Below are positions 1-12,252 of a stretch of DNA of 64,000 nucleotides, one piece after another. The stretch is from Perca fluviatilis. Lineage: Eukaryota; Chordata; Actinopteri; Perciformes; Percidae. A program made the position numbers and the translations under genes. Position 1 is the stretch's first letter, and every line of letters begins with the position of its first letter. The stretch spans positions 182,363 through 246,362 of the forward strand of contig NC_053115.1 in assembly GCF_010015445.1 (NCBI RefSeq), in the 5' to 3' direction. Below the pieces are notes generated by a model that saw nothing but the letters and a program-made list of their open reading frames with translations, made no database searches and was not told the origin of the DNA.

Positions 1-112
1 GACCCATTTTTTTAAAAGTTTACATCAGAAATTTGGGACTCTTTCATCCAAATTGCCCAAAAATTACCTGGATGGTTCCTTACAACGGTCCTTGCAAGTT
101 AGATAACGGATC
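1..112 (+). repeat. Fragment of a TTAA-type non-autonomous DNA element (family A)
   Basis: Same order of motifs as the fuller copy at 24601-25105: GACCCATTTT, then ATCAGAAATTTGGG, then a GGATGGTTCC block. The window edge cuts the left side. The continuation after the inserted material at 113-4482 is at 4483-4671, where TTGACCATGAATT matches the other copies. Family assignment (piggyBac-like) is inference from the TTAA-flanked ends of related copies. Confidence 0.55.
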
Positions 113-298
113 CCCAGTTAAAAAAAGTCGTATACTTTAGTGTATTAGAAATATGAATGAAGTACATGAAGTATAAAACAAGTAGGCCTATGCTTCTACT
201 TGTTGTGCTTTCTTTAAAGAGTATTTAATATGTCCTTTTTAAAAGTATACTTCAAAATAGATGTAATTAAGTTCAACTTCAGAGTCCAAAAAGTAAGT

Positions 299-3200
299 GT
301 ACTATCCTTATCTCCTCATCTCCAACCGACGTGAGAGGACGCTGGCGCTGGTTATTCGCCGCTTCTCCGTCTGCTATTCATCTGCTATTCGTCTGCTATT
401 CTCTTGTGTTTGTGTTCGCTGTACCCCCTACCTCTGGACAGCCTCTGTACCTCTGGACAGTCTCTCTGCTGGTTCCCGAAGCCGCCTGGGGCTCCTTGAC
501 CGGACTCTTGCCTCGTCGGTTAGCCGCTAGCTAGCTGCCCCCGTTCACCAAACGCGTGGCGGCAAATCCTTGCTGCTCCAGCGGCTAACCCGATTGCTGA
601 CCTCCTCCTCATAGGCAACCTCCACCAGATACGAGCGCACGACCAAGACTAGACATTCCTCTCCTCCGGTCATGCTGTGGATCATTTTGGCAATCACCTC
701 ATTCATCCATCTCCACCTCCACCTCTGTGCTCCTAGCCCACGGCTAACCACTATCACGGGAGCTCTCCGTCCCTCCGCTCGGCATCATGATCAAATATTC
801 AACTCTGCAACTGGTCCAATTCGTCAACTACTCCATTCCATCCTGCATCCCAGTCATCAAACAGCTTTCCGGACTTCTACGTCGGCGCCGTTACATCCAC
901 AGAAGCTCTTCGCCCGCCAGTTTGTTTTCTTCCACCACGGACAATCCATTCCATCCATCTGGTCACCTGCACGCTCTGTTGCACCTGTCCCACGTCATCT
1001 GAATGCTTCACCCACTGGTTCACATAGGGCTGAACGCATCATCAGGCTACACAGAAAAACCCGGACCGGACTACAGTGCTTTCCCCACTTCACATACACT
1101 CAATCACACTCTCCAATCATTTGCTAATCGGCTCACTGTCCCCCTCAACTGCAATACCCCACACCCCAACGACCACACGCGCTGCTAACCGGGACAACCT
1201 CAGATCTCTCCAGCCTGCCCCCATCCCACCACCCTCTCACCATGCCAACTTTGCCCTCCTCAACACCCGATCGCTCAACAATAAAGCCCCTGCCCTCCAT
1301 GAACTAATCCTCGACAACACTCTTGACTTCCTTCTGCTCACCGAAAACCGGCAACAACCCAACGACTTCTTCTCCCTCAACCAAGCATCCCCCTGGCTAC
1401 AACTACATCTGCAAACCCCGCCCTCCCACCGTGGGGTGGCCCCGCCGTCATTTTCAATCAGAACTTCCGGATCACAGAACTCACCCTCCCCTCAGTATCA
1501 TCGTTTGAATATCTCGCCTTCAAAACTCTTTCCTCCATGACAGTCATCCTCATTTACCGGCCACCTAAACCAAATCCCTCCTTCCTCTCTGATTTTACTG
1601 AACTCCTCACACTAGCCTCATCTCTCTCTCCACGTCTGCTGCTACTCGGTGACTTAAACATCCACATGGACTCCCCCACATGCAAGCTCTCATCAGAATT
1701 CAAAATTTTACTGGATAACTTCTCTCTCACCCAACATGTCACATTCCCCACCCATGAAAAAGGTCACATCCTCGACCTGGTCTGCTCCACCAACCAACCA
1801 GTGCTCGACCTCCATCCATGCCTCTTTCCCCTCTGATCACAAACTGATACGGTTCACCATCCCTTCTCCACCCGCCCCGCCTCCTCAGAGAAATCACCTT
1901 CCGCAACCTCAAATCTATCAATCCCCACCATCTCTCTGACCTGCTCTCCACCTGGACTCAACCCTCACCTCACCCGATGACCTCACAGACCACCTCAACT
2001 CCACCTTGTCTACCTCCCTCAACACCCTGGCCCCCCTCAAAACAAAACTCGTCACTTTTAACACCTCTTCACCCTGGTACACACCTGCACTCCGAAAAAT
2101 GAAACAAACTGGCCGCCAACTTGAACGTCTGACAAAGAAATCATCCCTCACAGTCCATCATGAAGCCTATAAATCCCATCTCATCGCCTACAAAGATGCC
2201 CTCATTGCTGCCAAATCTGCCTACCTCTCCACCATCCTCACCGACCCCTGCCAAAACCCCAGAACCCTCTTCTCCACATTGAACAACCTCATCAAGCCTC
2301 GGACCAACAGCCTCCTTACCTCTACTCCGGATCTCTGCAACTCATTCCTCCACTTTTTCACTGACAAAATCAATCTCATTTACAAATCCCTATCCCCTGT
2401 ATCTGACCTTCCAGGATCTACTCCAGCACCTACCTTGGACCCTCCTCTCTCCATCCCTCCAGACCTCCCGACCCCTCCTCCACACTTCCTCCTCTCCCAG
2501 TTTAACCCAGTCACTCCTCCTGAAATCTCCAAACTCATCAGCTCTTCCAAACCCACTACCTGCCCCTCTGACCCCCCTCCTACTCCACTTCCGAAGTCCT
2601 GCCTCCCGGTCCTATGCCCCTACCTCACTAACCTCTTCAACTCCTCACTGTCCCTTGGAACTGTCCCCTCTGCTTTCAAAACTGCCGCTGTCACCCCAAT
2701 CCTTAAAAACGCGGTCTGGATCCCTCCTCTCTCAACAACTACGCCCAATATCCAACCTCCCCTTTCTGTCTAAAACCCTGGACGCATAGTGCGCCTCCAC
2801 AACTACAAACCCATCTTCTTGCCAATAACCTATTCGAACCTCTCCAATCTGGTTTTCGCCCCCCACACAGCACAGAAACCGCTCTCCTCAAAGTCCTCAA
2901 CGACCTCCTCACCTTTGCTGACACCGGTTCCCTCAACATCCTCATCCTCCTCGACCTGAGTGCAGCCTTCGATACTGTGAGCCATAACATCCTGCTCACC
3001 AGACTCAAAGACCTCGGTATCGACGGTACTGCACTCAGCTGGCTCCACTCCTACCTTTCCAACAGATCCCATTTCATCTCTCTCCACAACCACACCTCTG
3101 CCACAGCCACAGTCACTCAAGGGTGTTCCCCAAGGCTCCGTACTTGGCCCCTCCTCTTCATCATCTACATCCTCCCTCTTGGTCAGATACTCCGCCACTT

Positions 3201-4239
3201 CAACCTGGACTTCCACTGCTACGCTGACGACACCCCAGATCTACCTCAGCACCAAATCCCCCACAATCCTCCCCTCTCCCACATCAACTCCTGTCTGTCA
3301 GCTATTAAAACCTGGATGCAACACAACTTCCTCCAAACTCAACAGCGACAAAACAGAATTCCTTCTGATCGGCTCCAAATCCACACTCAGCAAAACCAAT
3401 AACCCCACTCTCACCATCGACGGCACCATTGTCTCCCCATCTCCCCAGGCCCGCAACCTTGGCGTTGTCTTTGATTCCCACCCTCTCCCTTGAGTCTCAC
3501 ATCCGTCAAGTCATTAAAACCTCCTTCTTTCACCTCCGGCAACATCGCCAAAATCAGACCCTCTCTCACACCCCCGCTGCTGAAAGACTCATTCCACGCC
3601 TTCATCTCCTCCCGACTGGACTACTGCAACTCACACTTCCCTCGGCATCAGCTCTACCAACATCAACGACTCCAACTGGTCCAGAACTCAGCCGCCCGCC
3701 TCATTACCTGCTCCAAATCCTGGCACCACATCACTCCAGTCCTAAAACAACTCCACTGGCTTCCCATTTCCCACCGGATCACCTACAAAATCCTGGTCCT
3801 CACCTATAAAGCCCTCCACCATCTGGCCCCCTCATACCTCACTGACCTCCTCTCCCTTACCAACCCTCACGGTCCCTCAGATCCACCTCAGCCGGGTCTC
3901 CTCTCCATCCAAAAAAGTCCAACCTGCGCTGTTTTTTGGGGACAGAGCCTTCTCCAGAGCAGCTCCCAGGCTCTGGAACTCCCTCCCCCAAAGAGATCCG
4001 CACCTCTGAGTCCCTCACCATCTTCCAGTCCCGCCAAGACCCATCTCTTCACCTCAGCCTACCCATATACCACCTGCCCCCCTCCCTTTTTCATCTGTAT
4101 CTTGTTTTGTTCTACTTGTTTTGTTTGCTCGTTTTGTTTTGTTATGTTTTTATAATCTACCCTGCCCTGTAAAGCGACTTTGAGTCCATGAAAAGCGCTA
4201 TATAAATTCAATTTATTATTATTATTATTATTATTATTA
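299..4239 (+). mobile_element. Degenerate LINE of the L2/CR1/Rex1 group, nearly full length
   Basis: A 3.9-kb element with a pyrimidine-rich 5' region without recognisable coding, then endonuclease and reverse transcriptase remnants (1237-4155), and a 3' end with AAAGCGCTATATAAAT followed by (ATT)n at about 4213-4239, a typical 3' end for fish L2-like LINEs. It is inserted in the middle of a small inverted-repeat element. Several frameshifts make it non-autonomous. The 5' boundary near 299 is set by where the flanking MITE sequence stops and is approximate. No target-site duplication was found. Confidence 0.8.
1237..4155 (+). pseudogene. LINE ORF2 pseudogene: endonuclease plus reverse transcriptase
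   Basis: In intact elements this protein nicks DNA and reverse transcribes the LINE RNA at the target. The reading frame is broken into pieces at about 1237-1420, 1537-1836, 1736-1939, 2006-2773, 2800-3240, 3179-3493 and 3490-4155. Endonuclease signs are LLNTRSLNNKAPALHELIL at its start, GDLNIHMDSP at about 1660 and PSDHKL at about 1838. RT signs are LLDLSAAFDTVSHNILL near 2950-3000 (catalytic Asp) and FHCYADDT near 3210-3235 (the YxDD box). The C-terminal part has RLDYCNS, LQLVQNSAARL and LKQLHWLPI, characteristic of L2/CR1-group proteins. At least five frameshifts separate these blocks, so it cannot make a working enzyme. Whether it is L2 or Rex1 cannot be settled by eye. Confidence 0.85.
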
Positions 4240-4482
4240 CTAATTTGCCAGTAATCAAATAATTTTTCATTAGTGTATTTTAGTGCACTTGAAGTTTAAT
4301 TGTTCCATTTTAGTATACTATTTACACTTGAAGTGTAGTCAAATAGATGTTAAGTTGAAGTTAATACATAATTGAATACACTTAACTATATTTGAATTTG
4401 ACAAAAATGGTACAAAATGTAGAAAATATACTTAGTACACTTTATTACAGTATACTTTTAATAGAATTCTTTTTCACCTGGG

Positions 4483-4671
4483 TCAGTTCACTACTTTACT
4501 GACTGAAACATAAAAACTTTTATATAATTTCATATAAATGAGGTTTCTTGACCATGAATTTAAAAAGAATTGAGTGTAAAACTAGTGGTAGTACATTGGT
4601 GTGAGTGGTGTGTACAGTATACTGATGGAAGTGTAGAAAAAACCGAAGAACATGTTGAAAAAAAGGGTCAA
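4483..4671 (+). repeat. Family A element, continuation
   Basis: Resumes the TTAA-type element interrupted at 113. The stretch with TTGACCATGAATT and GTGTAAAACTAGTGG matches motifs at 25027-25040 and 25225-25260. It grades directly into an 11-bp tandem array. Confidence 0.5.
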
Positions 4672-4892
4672 AAAATCATGAAAAAATCATGAAAAAATCA
4701 TGAAAAAATCATGAAAAAATCACGAAAAAATCATGAAAAAATCATGAAGAAATCATGAAAAAATCATGGAGAAATCATGAAAAAAATATTGAAAAAATAT
4801 TGAAAGAAATCATGAAAAATCTTCAAAAAATTTTCAAAAAAATCATCAAAAAATCTTCAAAAAAATCATCAAAAAATCTTCAAAATCGTCCC
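4672..4892 (+). repeat. 11-bp AT-rich tandem array (ATCATGAAAAA)n
   Basis: About 19-20 contiguous units of ATCATGAAAAA, perfect at first, then drifting to ATATTGAAAAA and ATCTTCAAAAA toward the right. It lies at the 3' side of family A, where other copies have A-rich runs of the type GTGACAAAAA. Confidence 0.85.
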
Positions 4893-4948
4893 ACTATCGT
4901 CCCAGGGGCCGCGAGTTTGAGACCCCTGCTTTAGTTGGTCTCTCAGTT
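4893..4948. repeat. Terminal fragment of a hAT-like element
   Basis: GGGGCCGCGAGTTTGAGACC resembles the ends at 41865-41895 and 50500-50530 (GGCCTTGAGTTTGACAC) and, inverted, the end at 55566 (GTGTCAAACTCATTTTCAC). Only the terminal block is recognisable. Confidence 0.4.
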
Positions 4949-5026
4949 TGAATGTGCAGCGAGTGTTTAAAAAGACTTCAGTTTGTCCTTGATCACGTGG
5001 GTGCACGGACACTGGTCGCACACAAT

Positions 5027-5456
5027 AGGTAACACACACACACAGGTAACACACACACAAGTTAACACATAGGTAACACACACACACACACAGGTAACAC
5101 ACACACATAGGTAACACACACATAGGTAACACACACACATAGTACACAGGTAACACACACACAGGTAACACACAGGTAACACACACACACATAGGTAACA
5201 CACACACATAGGTAACACACACACACATAGGTAACACACACACGGGTAACACACACACACATAGGTAAAAACACACACATAGGTAACACACACACACACA
5301 CAGGTAACACACAACACACACACAGGTAACACACACACACACACAGACACACACACACACACACACACACAGGTAACACACACAGGTAACACACACACAC
5401 ACAGGTAACACACAGGTAACACACACACACACACACACAGGTAACACACACAGGTA

Positions 5457-5487
<31 letters not shown>

Positions 5488-5810
5488 AAACAAACATATA
5501 GGTAACACTACCACAGGTAACACCCACACACACACAGGTAACACCCACACACACACAGGTAACACCCACACACACACAGGTAACACCCACACACACACAG
5601 GTAACACACACAGGTAACACCCACACACACACAGACAGGTAACACACACACACATAGGTAACACACAAACACACACAGGTAACACACAGGTAACACACAC
5701 AGGTAACACACAGGTAACACAAACGGGTAACACACAGGTAACACACAGGTAACACACAGGTAACACACACAGGTAACACACAGGTAACACACACAGGTAA
5801 CACCCACACA
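5027..5810. repeat. Compound minisatellite GGTAAC(AC)n
   Basis: About 60 blocks in which GGTAACACAC alternates with variable (AC) runs. Block length varies from 10 to over 30 bp. The minus strand lacks stop codons and gives long Cys/Val-rich ORFs, which are artefacts. Confidence 0.95.
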
Positions 5811-8800
5811 AAGTCTCTTTTATATAGACCTTAGTGGTCCCCTAATACTGTATCTGAAGTCTCTTTTATATAGGCCTTAGTGGTCCCCTAATACTGTATC
5901 TGAAGTCTCTTTTATATAGACCTTAGTGGTCCCCTAATACTGTATCTGAAGTTTCTTTTATATAGGCCTTAGTGGTCCCCTAATACTGTATCTGAAGTCT
6001 CTTTAGACCTTAGTGGTCCCCTAATACTGTATCTGAAGTCTCTTTAGACCTTAGTGGTCCCTAATACTGTATCTGAAGTTTCTTTTATATAGGCCTTAGT
6101 GGTCCTCTAATACTGTATCTGAAGTCTCTTTTATATAGGCCTTAGTGGTCCCCTAATACTGTATCTGAAGTCTCTTTAGACCTTAGTGGTCCCCCAATAC
6201 TGTATCTGAAGTCTCTTTTATATAGGCCTTAGTGGTCCTCTAATACTGTATCTGAAGTCTCTTTTATATAGGCCTTAGTGGTCCCCTAATACTGTATCTG
6301 AAGTCTCTTTATATAGGCCTTAGTGGTCCCCTAATACTGTATCTGGAAGTCTCTTTTTATATAGGCCTTAGTGGTCCCCTAATACTGTATCTGAAGTCTC
6401 TTTTATATAGGCCTTAGTGGTCCCCTAATACTGTATCTGGAAGTCTCTTTAGACGCCTTAGTGGTCCCCTAATACTGTATCTGAAGTCTCTTTTATATAG
6501 GCCTTAGTGGTCCCTCTACTACTGTATCTGAAGTCTCTTTTATATAGGCCTTAGTGGTCCCCCAATACTGTATCTGAAGTCTCTCTTTTATATAGGCCTT
6601 AGTGGTCCCCTAATACTGTATCTGGAGTCTCTTTATATGGACCTTAGTGGTCCCCTAATACTGTATCTGAAGTCTGTTTTATATAGACCTATAGTGGTCC
6701 CCTAATACTGTATCTGAAGTCTCTTTTATATAGACCTTAGTGGTCCTCTAATACTGTATCTGAAGTCTCTTTATATAGGCCTTAGTGGTCCCCTAATACT
6801 GTATCTGAAGTCTCTTTATATAGACCTTAGTGGTCCCCTAATACTGTATCTGAAGTCTCTTTTATATAGACCTTAGTGGTCCCCTAATACTGTATCTGAA
6901 GTCTCTTTTATATAGGCCTTAGTGGTCCCCTAATACTGTATTTGAAGTCTCTTTTATATAGACCTTAGTGGTCCCCTAATACTGTATCTGAAGTCTCTTT
7001 TATATATAGACCTTAGTGGTTCCCTAATACTGTATCTGAAGTCTCTTTTGCTATATGGCCTTAGTGGTCCTCTAATACTGTATCTGAAGTCTCTTTTATA
7101 TAGGCCTTAGTGGTCCCCTAATACTGTATCTGAAGTCTCTTTTATATAGGCCTTAGTGGTCCTCTAATACTGTATCTGAAGTCTCTTTTATATAGGCCTT
7201 AGTGGTCCCCTAATACTGTATCTGAAGTCTTTTATATAGGCCTTAGTGGTCCCCTAATACTGTATCTGAAGTCTTTTATATAGACCTTAGTGGTCCCCTA
7301 ATACTGTATCTGAAGTTTCTTTTATATAGGCCTTAGTGGTCCTCTAATACTGTATCTGAAGTCTCTTTTATATAGGCCTTAGGGGTCCCCTAATACTGTA
7401 TCTGAAGTCTCTTTAGACCTTAGTGGTCCCCTAATACTGTATCTGAAGTTTCTTTTATATAGGCCTTAGTGGTCCTCTAATACTGTATCTGAAGTCTCTT
7501 TTATATAGGCCTTAGTGGTCCCCTAATACTGTATCTGAAGTCTCTTTAGACCTTAGTGGTCCCCTAATACTGTATCTGAAGTCTCTTTTATATAGGCCTT
7601 AGTGGTCCTCCTAATACTGTATCTGAACTCTTTTTATATAGGCCTTAGTGGTCCCCTAATACTGTATCTGAAGTCTCTTTATTATAGGCCTTAGTGGTCC
7701 CCTAATACTGTATCTGAAGTCTCTTTTATATAGGCCTTAGTGGTCCCCCTAATACTGTATCTGAAGTCTCTCTTTATATAGGCCTTAGTGGTCCCCTAAT
7801 ACTGTATCTGAAGTCTCTTTAGACCTTAGTGGTCCCCTAATACTGTATCTGAAGTCTCTTTTATATAGGCCTTAGTGGTCCTCTAATACTGTATCTGAAG
7901 TCTCTTTTATATAGGCCTTAGTGGTCCCCTAATACTGTATCTGAAGTCTCTTTTATATAGGCCTTAGTGGTCCCCTAATACTGTATCTGAAGTCTCTTTA
8001 TATGGACCTTAGTGGTCCCCTAATACTGTATCTGAAGTCTCTTTTATATAGACCTTAGTGGTCCCCTAATACTGTATCTGAAGTCTCTTTTATATAGACC
8101 TTAGTGGTCCTCTAATACTGTATCTGAAGTCTCTTTATATAGGCCTTAGTGGTCCCTAATACTGTATCTGAAGTCTCTTTATATAGACCTTAGTGGTCCC
8201 TAATACTGTATCTGAAGTCTCTTTTATATAGACCTTAGTGGTCCCCTAATACTGTATCTGAAGTCTCTTTTATATAGGCCTTAGTGGTCCCCTAATACTG
8301 TATTTGAAGTCTCTTTTATATAGACCTTAGTGGTCCCCTAATACTGTATCTGAAGTCTCTTTTATATAGACCTTAGTGGTCCCCTAATACTGTATCTGAA
8401 GTCTCTTTTATATAGGCCTTAGTGGTCCTCTAATACTGTATCTGAAGTCTCTTTTATATAGGCCTTAGTGGTCCCCTAATACTGTATCTGAAGTCTCTTT
8501 TATATAGGCCTTAGTGGTCCTCTAATACTGTATCTGAAGTCTCTTTTATATAGACCTTAGTGGTCCCCTAATACTGTATCTGAAGTCTCTTTTATATAGG
8601 CCTTAGTGGTCCTCTAATACTGTATCTGAAGTCTCTTTTATATAGGCCTTAGTGGTCCCCTAATACTGTATCTGAAGTCTCTTTATATAGGCCTTAGTGG
8701 TCCCCTAATACTGTATCTGAAGTCTCTTTTTATATAGGCCTTAGTGGTCCCCTAATACTGTATCTGAAGTCTCTTTATATAGGCCTTAGTGGTCCCCTAA

Positions 8801-11688
8801 TACTGTATCTGAAGTCTCTTTTATATAGACCTTAGTGGTCCCTAATACTGTATCTGAAGTCTCTTTTATATAGACCTTAGTGGTCCCCTAATACTGTATC
8901 TGAAGTCTCTTTTATATAGGCCTTAGTGGTCCCTTAATACTGTATCTGAAGTCTCTTTATATAGGCCTTAGTGGTCCTCTAATACTGTATCTGAAGTCTC
9001 TTTTATATAGACCTTTGGTGGTCCCCTAATACTGTATCTGAAGTCTCTTTTATATAGGCCTTAGTGGTCCCCTAATACTGTATCTGAAGTCTCTTTTATA
9101 TAGACCTTAGTGGTCCCCTAATACTGTATCTGAAGTCTCTTTTTATATAGACCTTAGTGGTCCTCTAATACTGTATGTGAAGTCTCTTTTATATAGACCT
9201 TAGTGGTCCCCTAATACTGTATCTGAAGTCTCTTTTATATAGACCTTAGTGGTCCCCCTAATACTGTATCTGAAGTCTCTTTTATATAGACCTTAGTGGT
9301 CCCCTAATACTGTATCTGAAGTCTCTTTTATATAGGCCTTAGTGGTCCCCTATACACTGTATCTGAAGCTCTCTTTTATATAGACCTTAGTGGTTCTCTA
9401 ATACTGGATCTGGAAGTCTCTTTTATATAGACCTTAGTGGTCCCTAATACTGGATCTGAAGTCTCTTTTATATAGACCTTAGTGGTCCCCTAATACTGGA
9501 TCTGAAGTCTCTTTATATAGACCTTGAGTGGTCCCCTAATACTGTATCTGCAGAGTCTCTTTTATGTAGGCCTTAGTGGTCCCTAATACTGTATCTGCAG
9601 TCTCTTTTATATAGACCTTAGTGGTCCCCTAATACTGTATCTGAAGTCTCTTTTTTATATACACTTAGTGGTCCTCTAATACTGTATCTGAAGTCTCTTT
9701 TATATAGGCCTTAGTGGTCCCCTAATACTGTATCTGAAGTCTCTTTTATATAGACCTTAGTGGTCCTCTAATACTGGATCTGAAGTCTCTTTTATATAGA
9801 CCTTAGTGGTCCCCTAATACTGGATCTGAAGTCTCTTTTATATAGACCTTAGTGGTCCCCTAATACTGGATCTGAAGTCTCTTTTATATAGACCTTAGTG
9901 GTCCCCTAATACTGTATCTGAAGTCTCTTTTATATAGACCTTAGTGGTCCCCTAATACTGTATCTGAAGTCTCTTTATATAGACCTTAGTGGTCCCCTAA
10001 TACTGTATCTGAAGTCTCTTTTATATAGACCTTGAGTGGTCCCCTAATACTGTATCTGAAGTCTCTTTTATATAGACCTTAGTGGTCCCTAATACTGTAT
10101 CTGAAGTCTCTTTTATATAGACCTTAGTGGTCCTCTAATACTGTATCTGAAGTCTCTTTAAATAGACCTGTAGTGGTCCCCTAATACTGTATCTGAAGTC
10201 TCTTTTTATATAGGCCTTAGTGCCCTCCTAATACTGTATCTGAAGTCTCTTTATATAGATCTTAGTGTCCCCTAATACTGTATCTGAAGTCTCTTTATAT
10301 AGACCTTAGTGGTCCCCTAATACTGTATCTGAAGTCTCTTTTATATAGACCTTAGTGGTCCCCTAATACTGTATCTGAAGTCTCTTTTATATAGACCTTA
10401 GTGGTCCTCTAATACTGTATCTGAAGTCTCTTTATATAGACCTTAGTGGTCCCCTAATACTGTATCTGAAGTCTCTTTATATAGACCTTAGTGGTCCCCT
10501 AATACTGTATCTGAAGTCTCTTTATATAGACCTTAGTGGTCCCCTAATACTGTATCTGAAGTCTCTTTTATATTAGACCTTAGTGGTCCTCTAATACTGT
10601 ATCTGAAGTCTCTTTATATAGGCCTTAGTGGTCCCCTAATACTGTATCTGAAGTCTCTTTATATAGACCTTGAGTGGTCCCTAATACTGTATCTGAAGTC
10701 TCTTTTATATAGACCTTAGTGGTCCCCTAATACTGTATCTGAAGTCTCTTTTATATAGACCTTAGTGGTCCCCTAATACTGTATCTGAAGTCTCTTTTAT
10801 ATAGACCTTAAGTGGTCCTCTAATACTGTATCTGAAGTCTCTTTAAATAGACCGTAAAAAAGTTATATTAGTGGTCCCCTAATACTGTATCTGAAGTCTC
10901 TTTTATATAGACCTTAGTGGTCCCCTAATACTGTATCTGAAGTCTCTTTTATAGGGTAGACCTTAGTGGTCCTCTAATACTGTATCTGAAGTCTCTTTTA
11001 TATAGACCTTAGTGGTCCCTAATACTGTATCTGAGTCTCTTTTATAGACCTTAGTGGTCCTCTAATACTGTATCTGAAGTCTCTTTATATAGACTTAGTG
11101 GTCAATACTGTAGGACTTTTTGGGGTTTGGTGTATCTGAAGTCTCTTGGGCCCCTATATAGACCTTAGTGGTCCCTAATACTGTATCTGAAGTCTCTTTT
11201 ATATAGACCTTAGTGGTCCCCTAATACTGTATCTGAAGTCTCTTTATATAGACCTTAGTGGTCCTCTAATACTGTATCTGAAGTCTCTTTATATAGACCT
11301 TAGTGGTCCTCTAATACTGTATCTGAAGTCTCTTTTATATAGACCTTAGTGGTCCCCTAATACTGTATCTGAAGTCTCTTTTATATAGACCTTAGTGGTA
11401 CCCTAATACTGTATCTGAAGTCTCTTTATATAGACCTTAGTGGTCCCCTAATACTGTATCTGAAGTCTCTTTTATATAGACCTTAGTGGTCCCCTAATAC
11501 TGTATCTGAGAGTCTTTTTATATAGACCTTAGTGGTCCTCTAATACTGTATTCCTGAAGTCTCTTTATATAGACCTTAGTGGTCCCCTAATACTGTATCT
11601 GAAGTCTCTTTTTATATAGACCTTGAGTGGTCCCCTAATACTGTATCTGGAGTCTCTTTTTATATAGACCTTAGTGGTCCCCTAATAC
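5811..11688 (+). repeat. Large 46-bp minisatellite, about 128 copies
   Basis: Head-to-tail units of about 46 bp that read AGTCTCTTTTATATAG, then CCTTAGTGGTCCCC, then TAATACTGTATCTGA. Variants include loss of TATATA (CTCTTTAGACC), CTCTAA for CCCTAA, and GGATCT for GTATCT clustered at about 9400-9890. The same unit is inside the dispersed element at 53232 and occurs inverted at 17765, 54275 and 62890. No element ends flank this array: it abuts the GGTAAC array on the left and ordinary sequence on the right. Small disruptions at about 10855 and 11110-11155 look like insertions or sequencing errors. Confidence 0.97.
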
Positions 11689-12005
11689 TAAGATACTGAA
11701 TGGAAAGTTTACTTTTAAAAAGTTGCCTTGAGTTTGACCGTGTCATGATTTTTTAATTTGAGATTCAGTCACGGAGAAAATAAAATGTTGACACAGAAAC
11801 GTGTATTTATGCTGTGGGGAGGAGTACTTTACTGGGTACTCTGGATTCATTTGGAGGAAGTTAACCCTTCAACAGGATTCACTAAAGCTGCCTTCTCTCA
11901 GACTGACATAAACCGGTAAGAGTACAGTTTCAGGTCTTCATATTTCTAATTTTATATTCATACATATATAACAGGGGGAATGAGAGGTGGGAAACACCAG
12001 AGCAG
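11689..12005. other. Ordinary sequence between arrays, nothing recognised
   Basis: No repeat family or gene recognised. A 44-codon ORF (11785-11919, plus strand) is too short and unsupported. A direct repeat CAGGGGGAATGAGA occurs at about 11972 and 12003. Confidence 0.5.
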
Positions 12006-12252
12006 GGGGAATGAGAAAAGACTTTTACTCCATTATGCTGGCTCTTTTATATATATATATAAATATATCTATATATCTATCTATCTATATATATATATAT
12101 CTATCTATTATATATATATATATATAAAAAAAATTTAAGGCCACAAAATTGCACAAGATAGCTGTTTCCCTAGTTTTAATTATTAAAACTATTAAGGGAT
12201 AAATGTCTATAAAAAGAGCCAGCATAATGAATTAAAAGTCTTTTCTCATTCC
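12006..12252. mobile_element. Inverted-repeat (foldback/MITE-like) element with AT-rich core
   Basis: The left arm 12006-12050 (GGAATGAGAAAAGACTTTTA then CATTATGCTGGCTCTTTT) is the near-perfect reverse complement of 12208-12252. Between the arms is a TATA/TATC microsatellite and about 90 bp of unique sequence. Arms of about 45 bp with only a few mismatches imply a fairly recent element or a strong hairpin. No target-site duplication was established. Confidence 0.7.

Larger units (their letters stand above)
113..4482. mobile_element. Short inverted-repeat element (MITE-like) split by a LINE
   Basis: The left edge reads CCCAGTTAAAAAAAG and the right edge, reverse-complemented, reads CCCAGGTGAAAAAG, so the ends are a short imperfect inverted repeat. 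Both halves (113-298 and 4240-4482) are rich in AGTATACTT/AGTGTATTT motifs, a composition different from the flanks. The LINE at 299-4239 separates the halves. The element itself sits inside family A. Superfamily unknown. Confidence 0.5.

Noticed and set aside
4869..5811. Overlapping minus-strand ORFs of 99-280 codons, Cys/Val-rich
   Set aside because: Direct products of the GGTAAC(AC)n array in several frames; no domain.
5811..11688. Possible CRISPR-like array
   Set aside because: Units are contiguous with no unique spacers, there are no cas genes, and the DNA is eukaryotic.
11785..11919. 44-codon ORF in the gap between arrays, with GTAAGAG at its end
   Set aside because: Too short, no recognised product, and the acceptor side is poor. 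A chance ORF is more likely than an exon.
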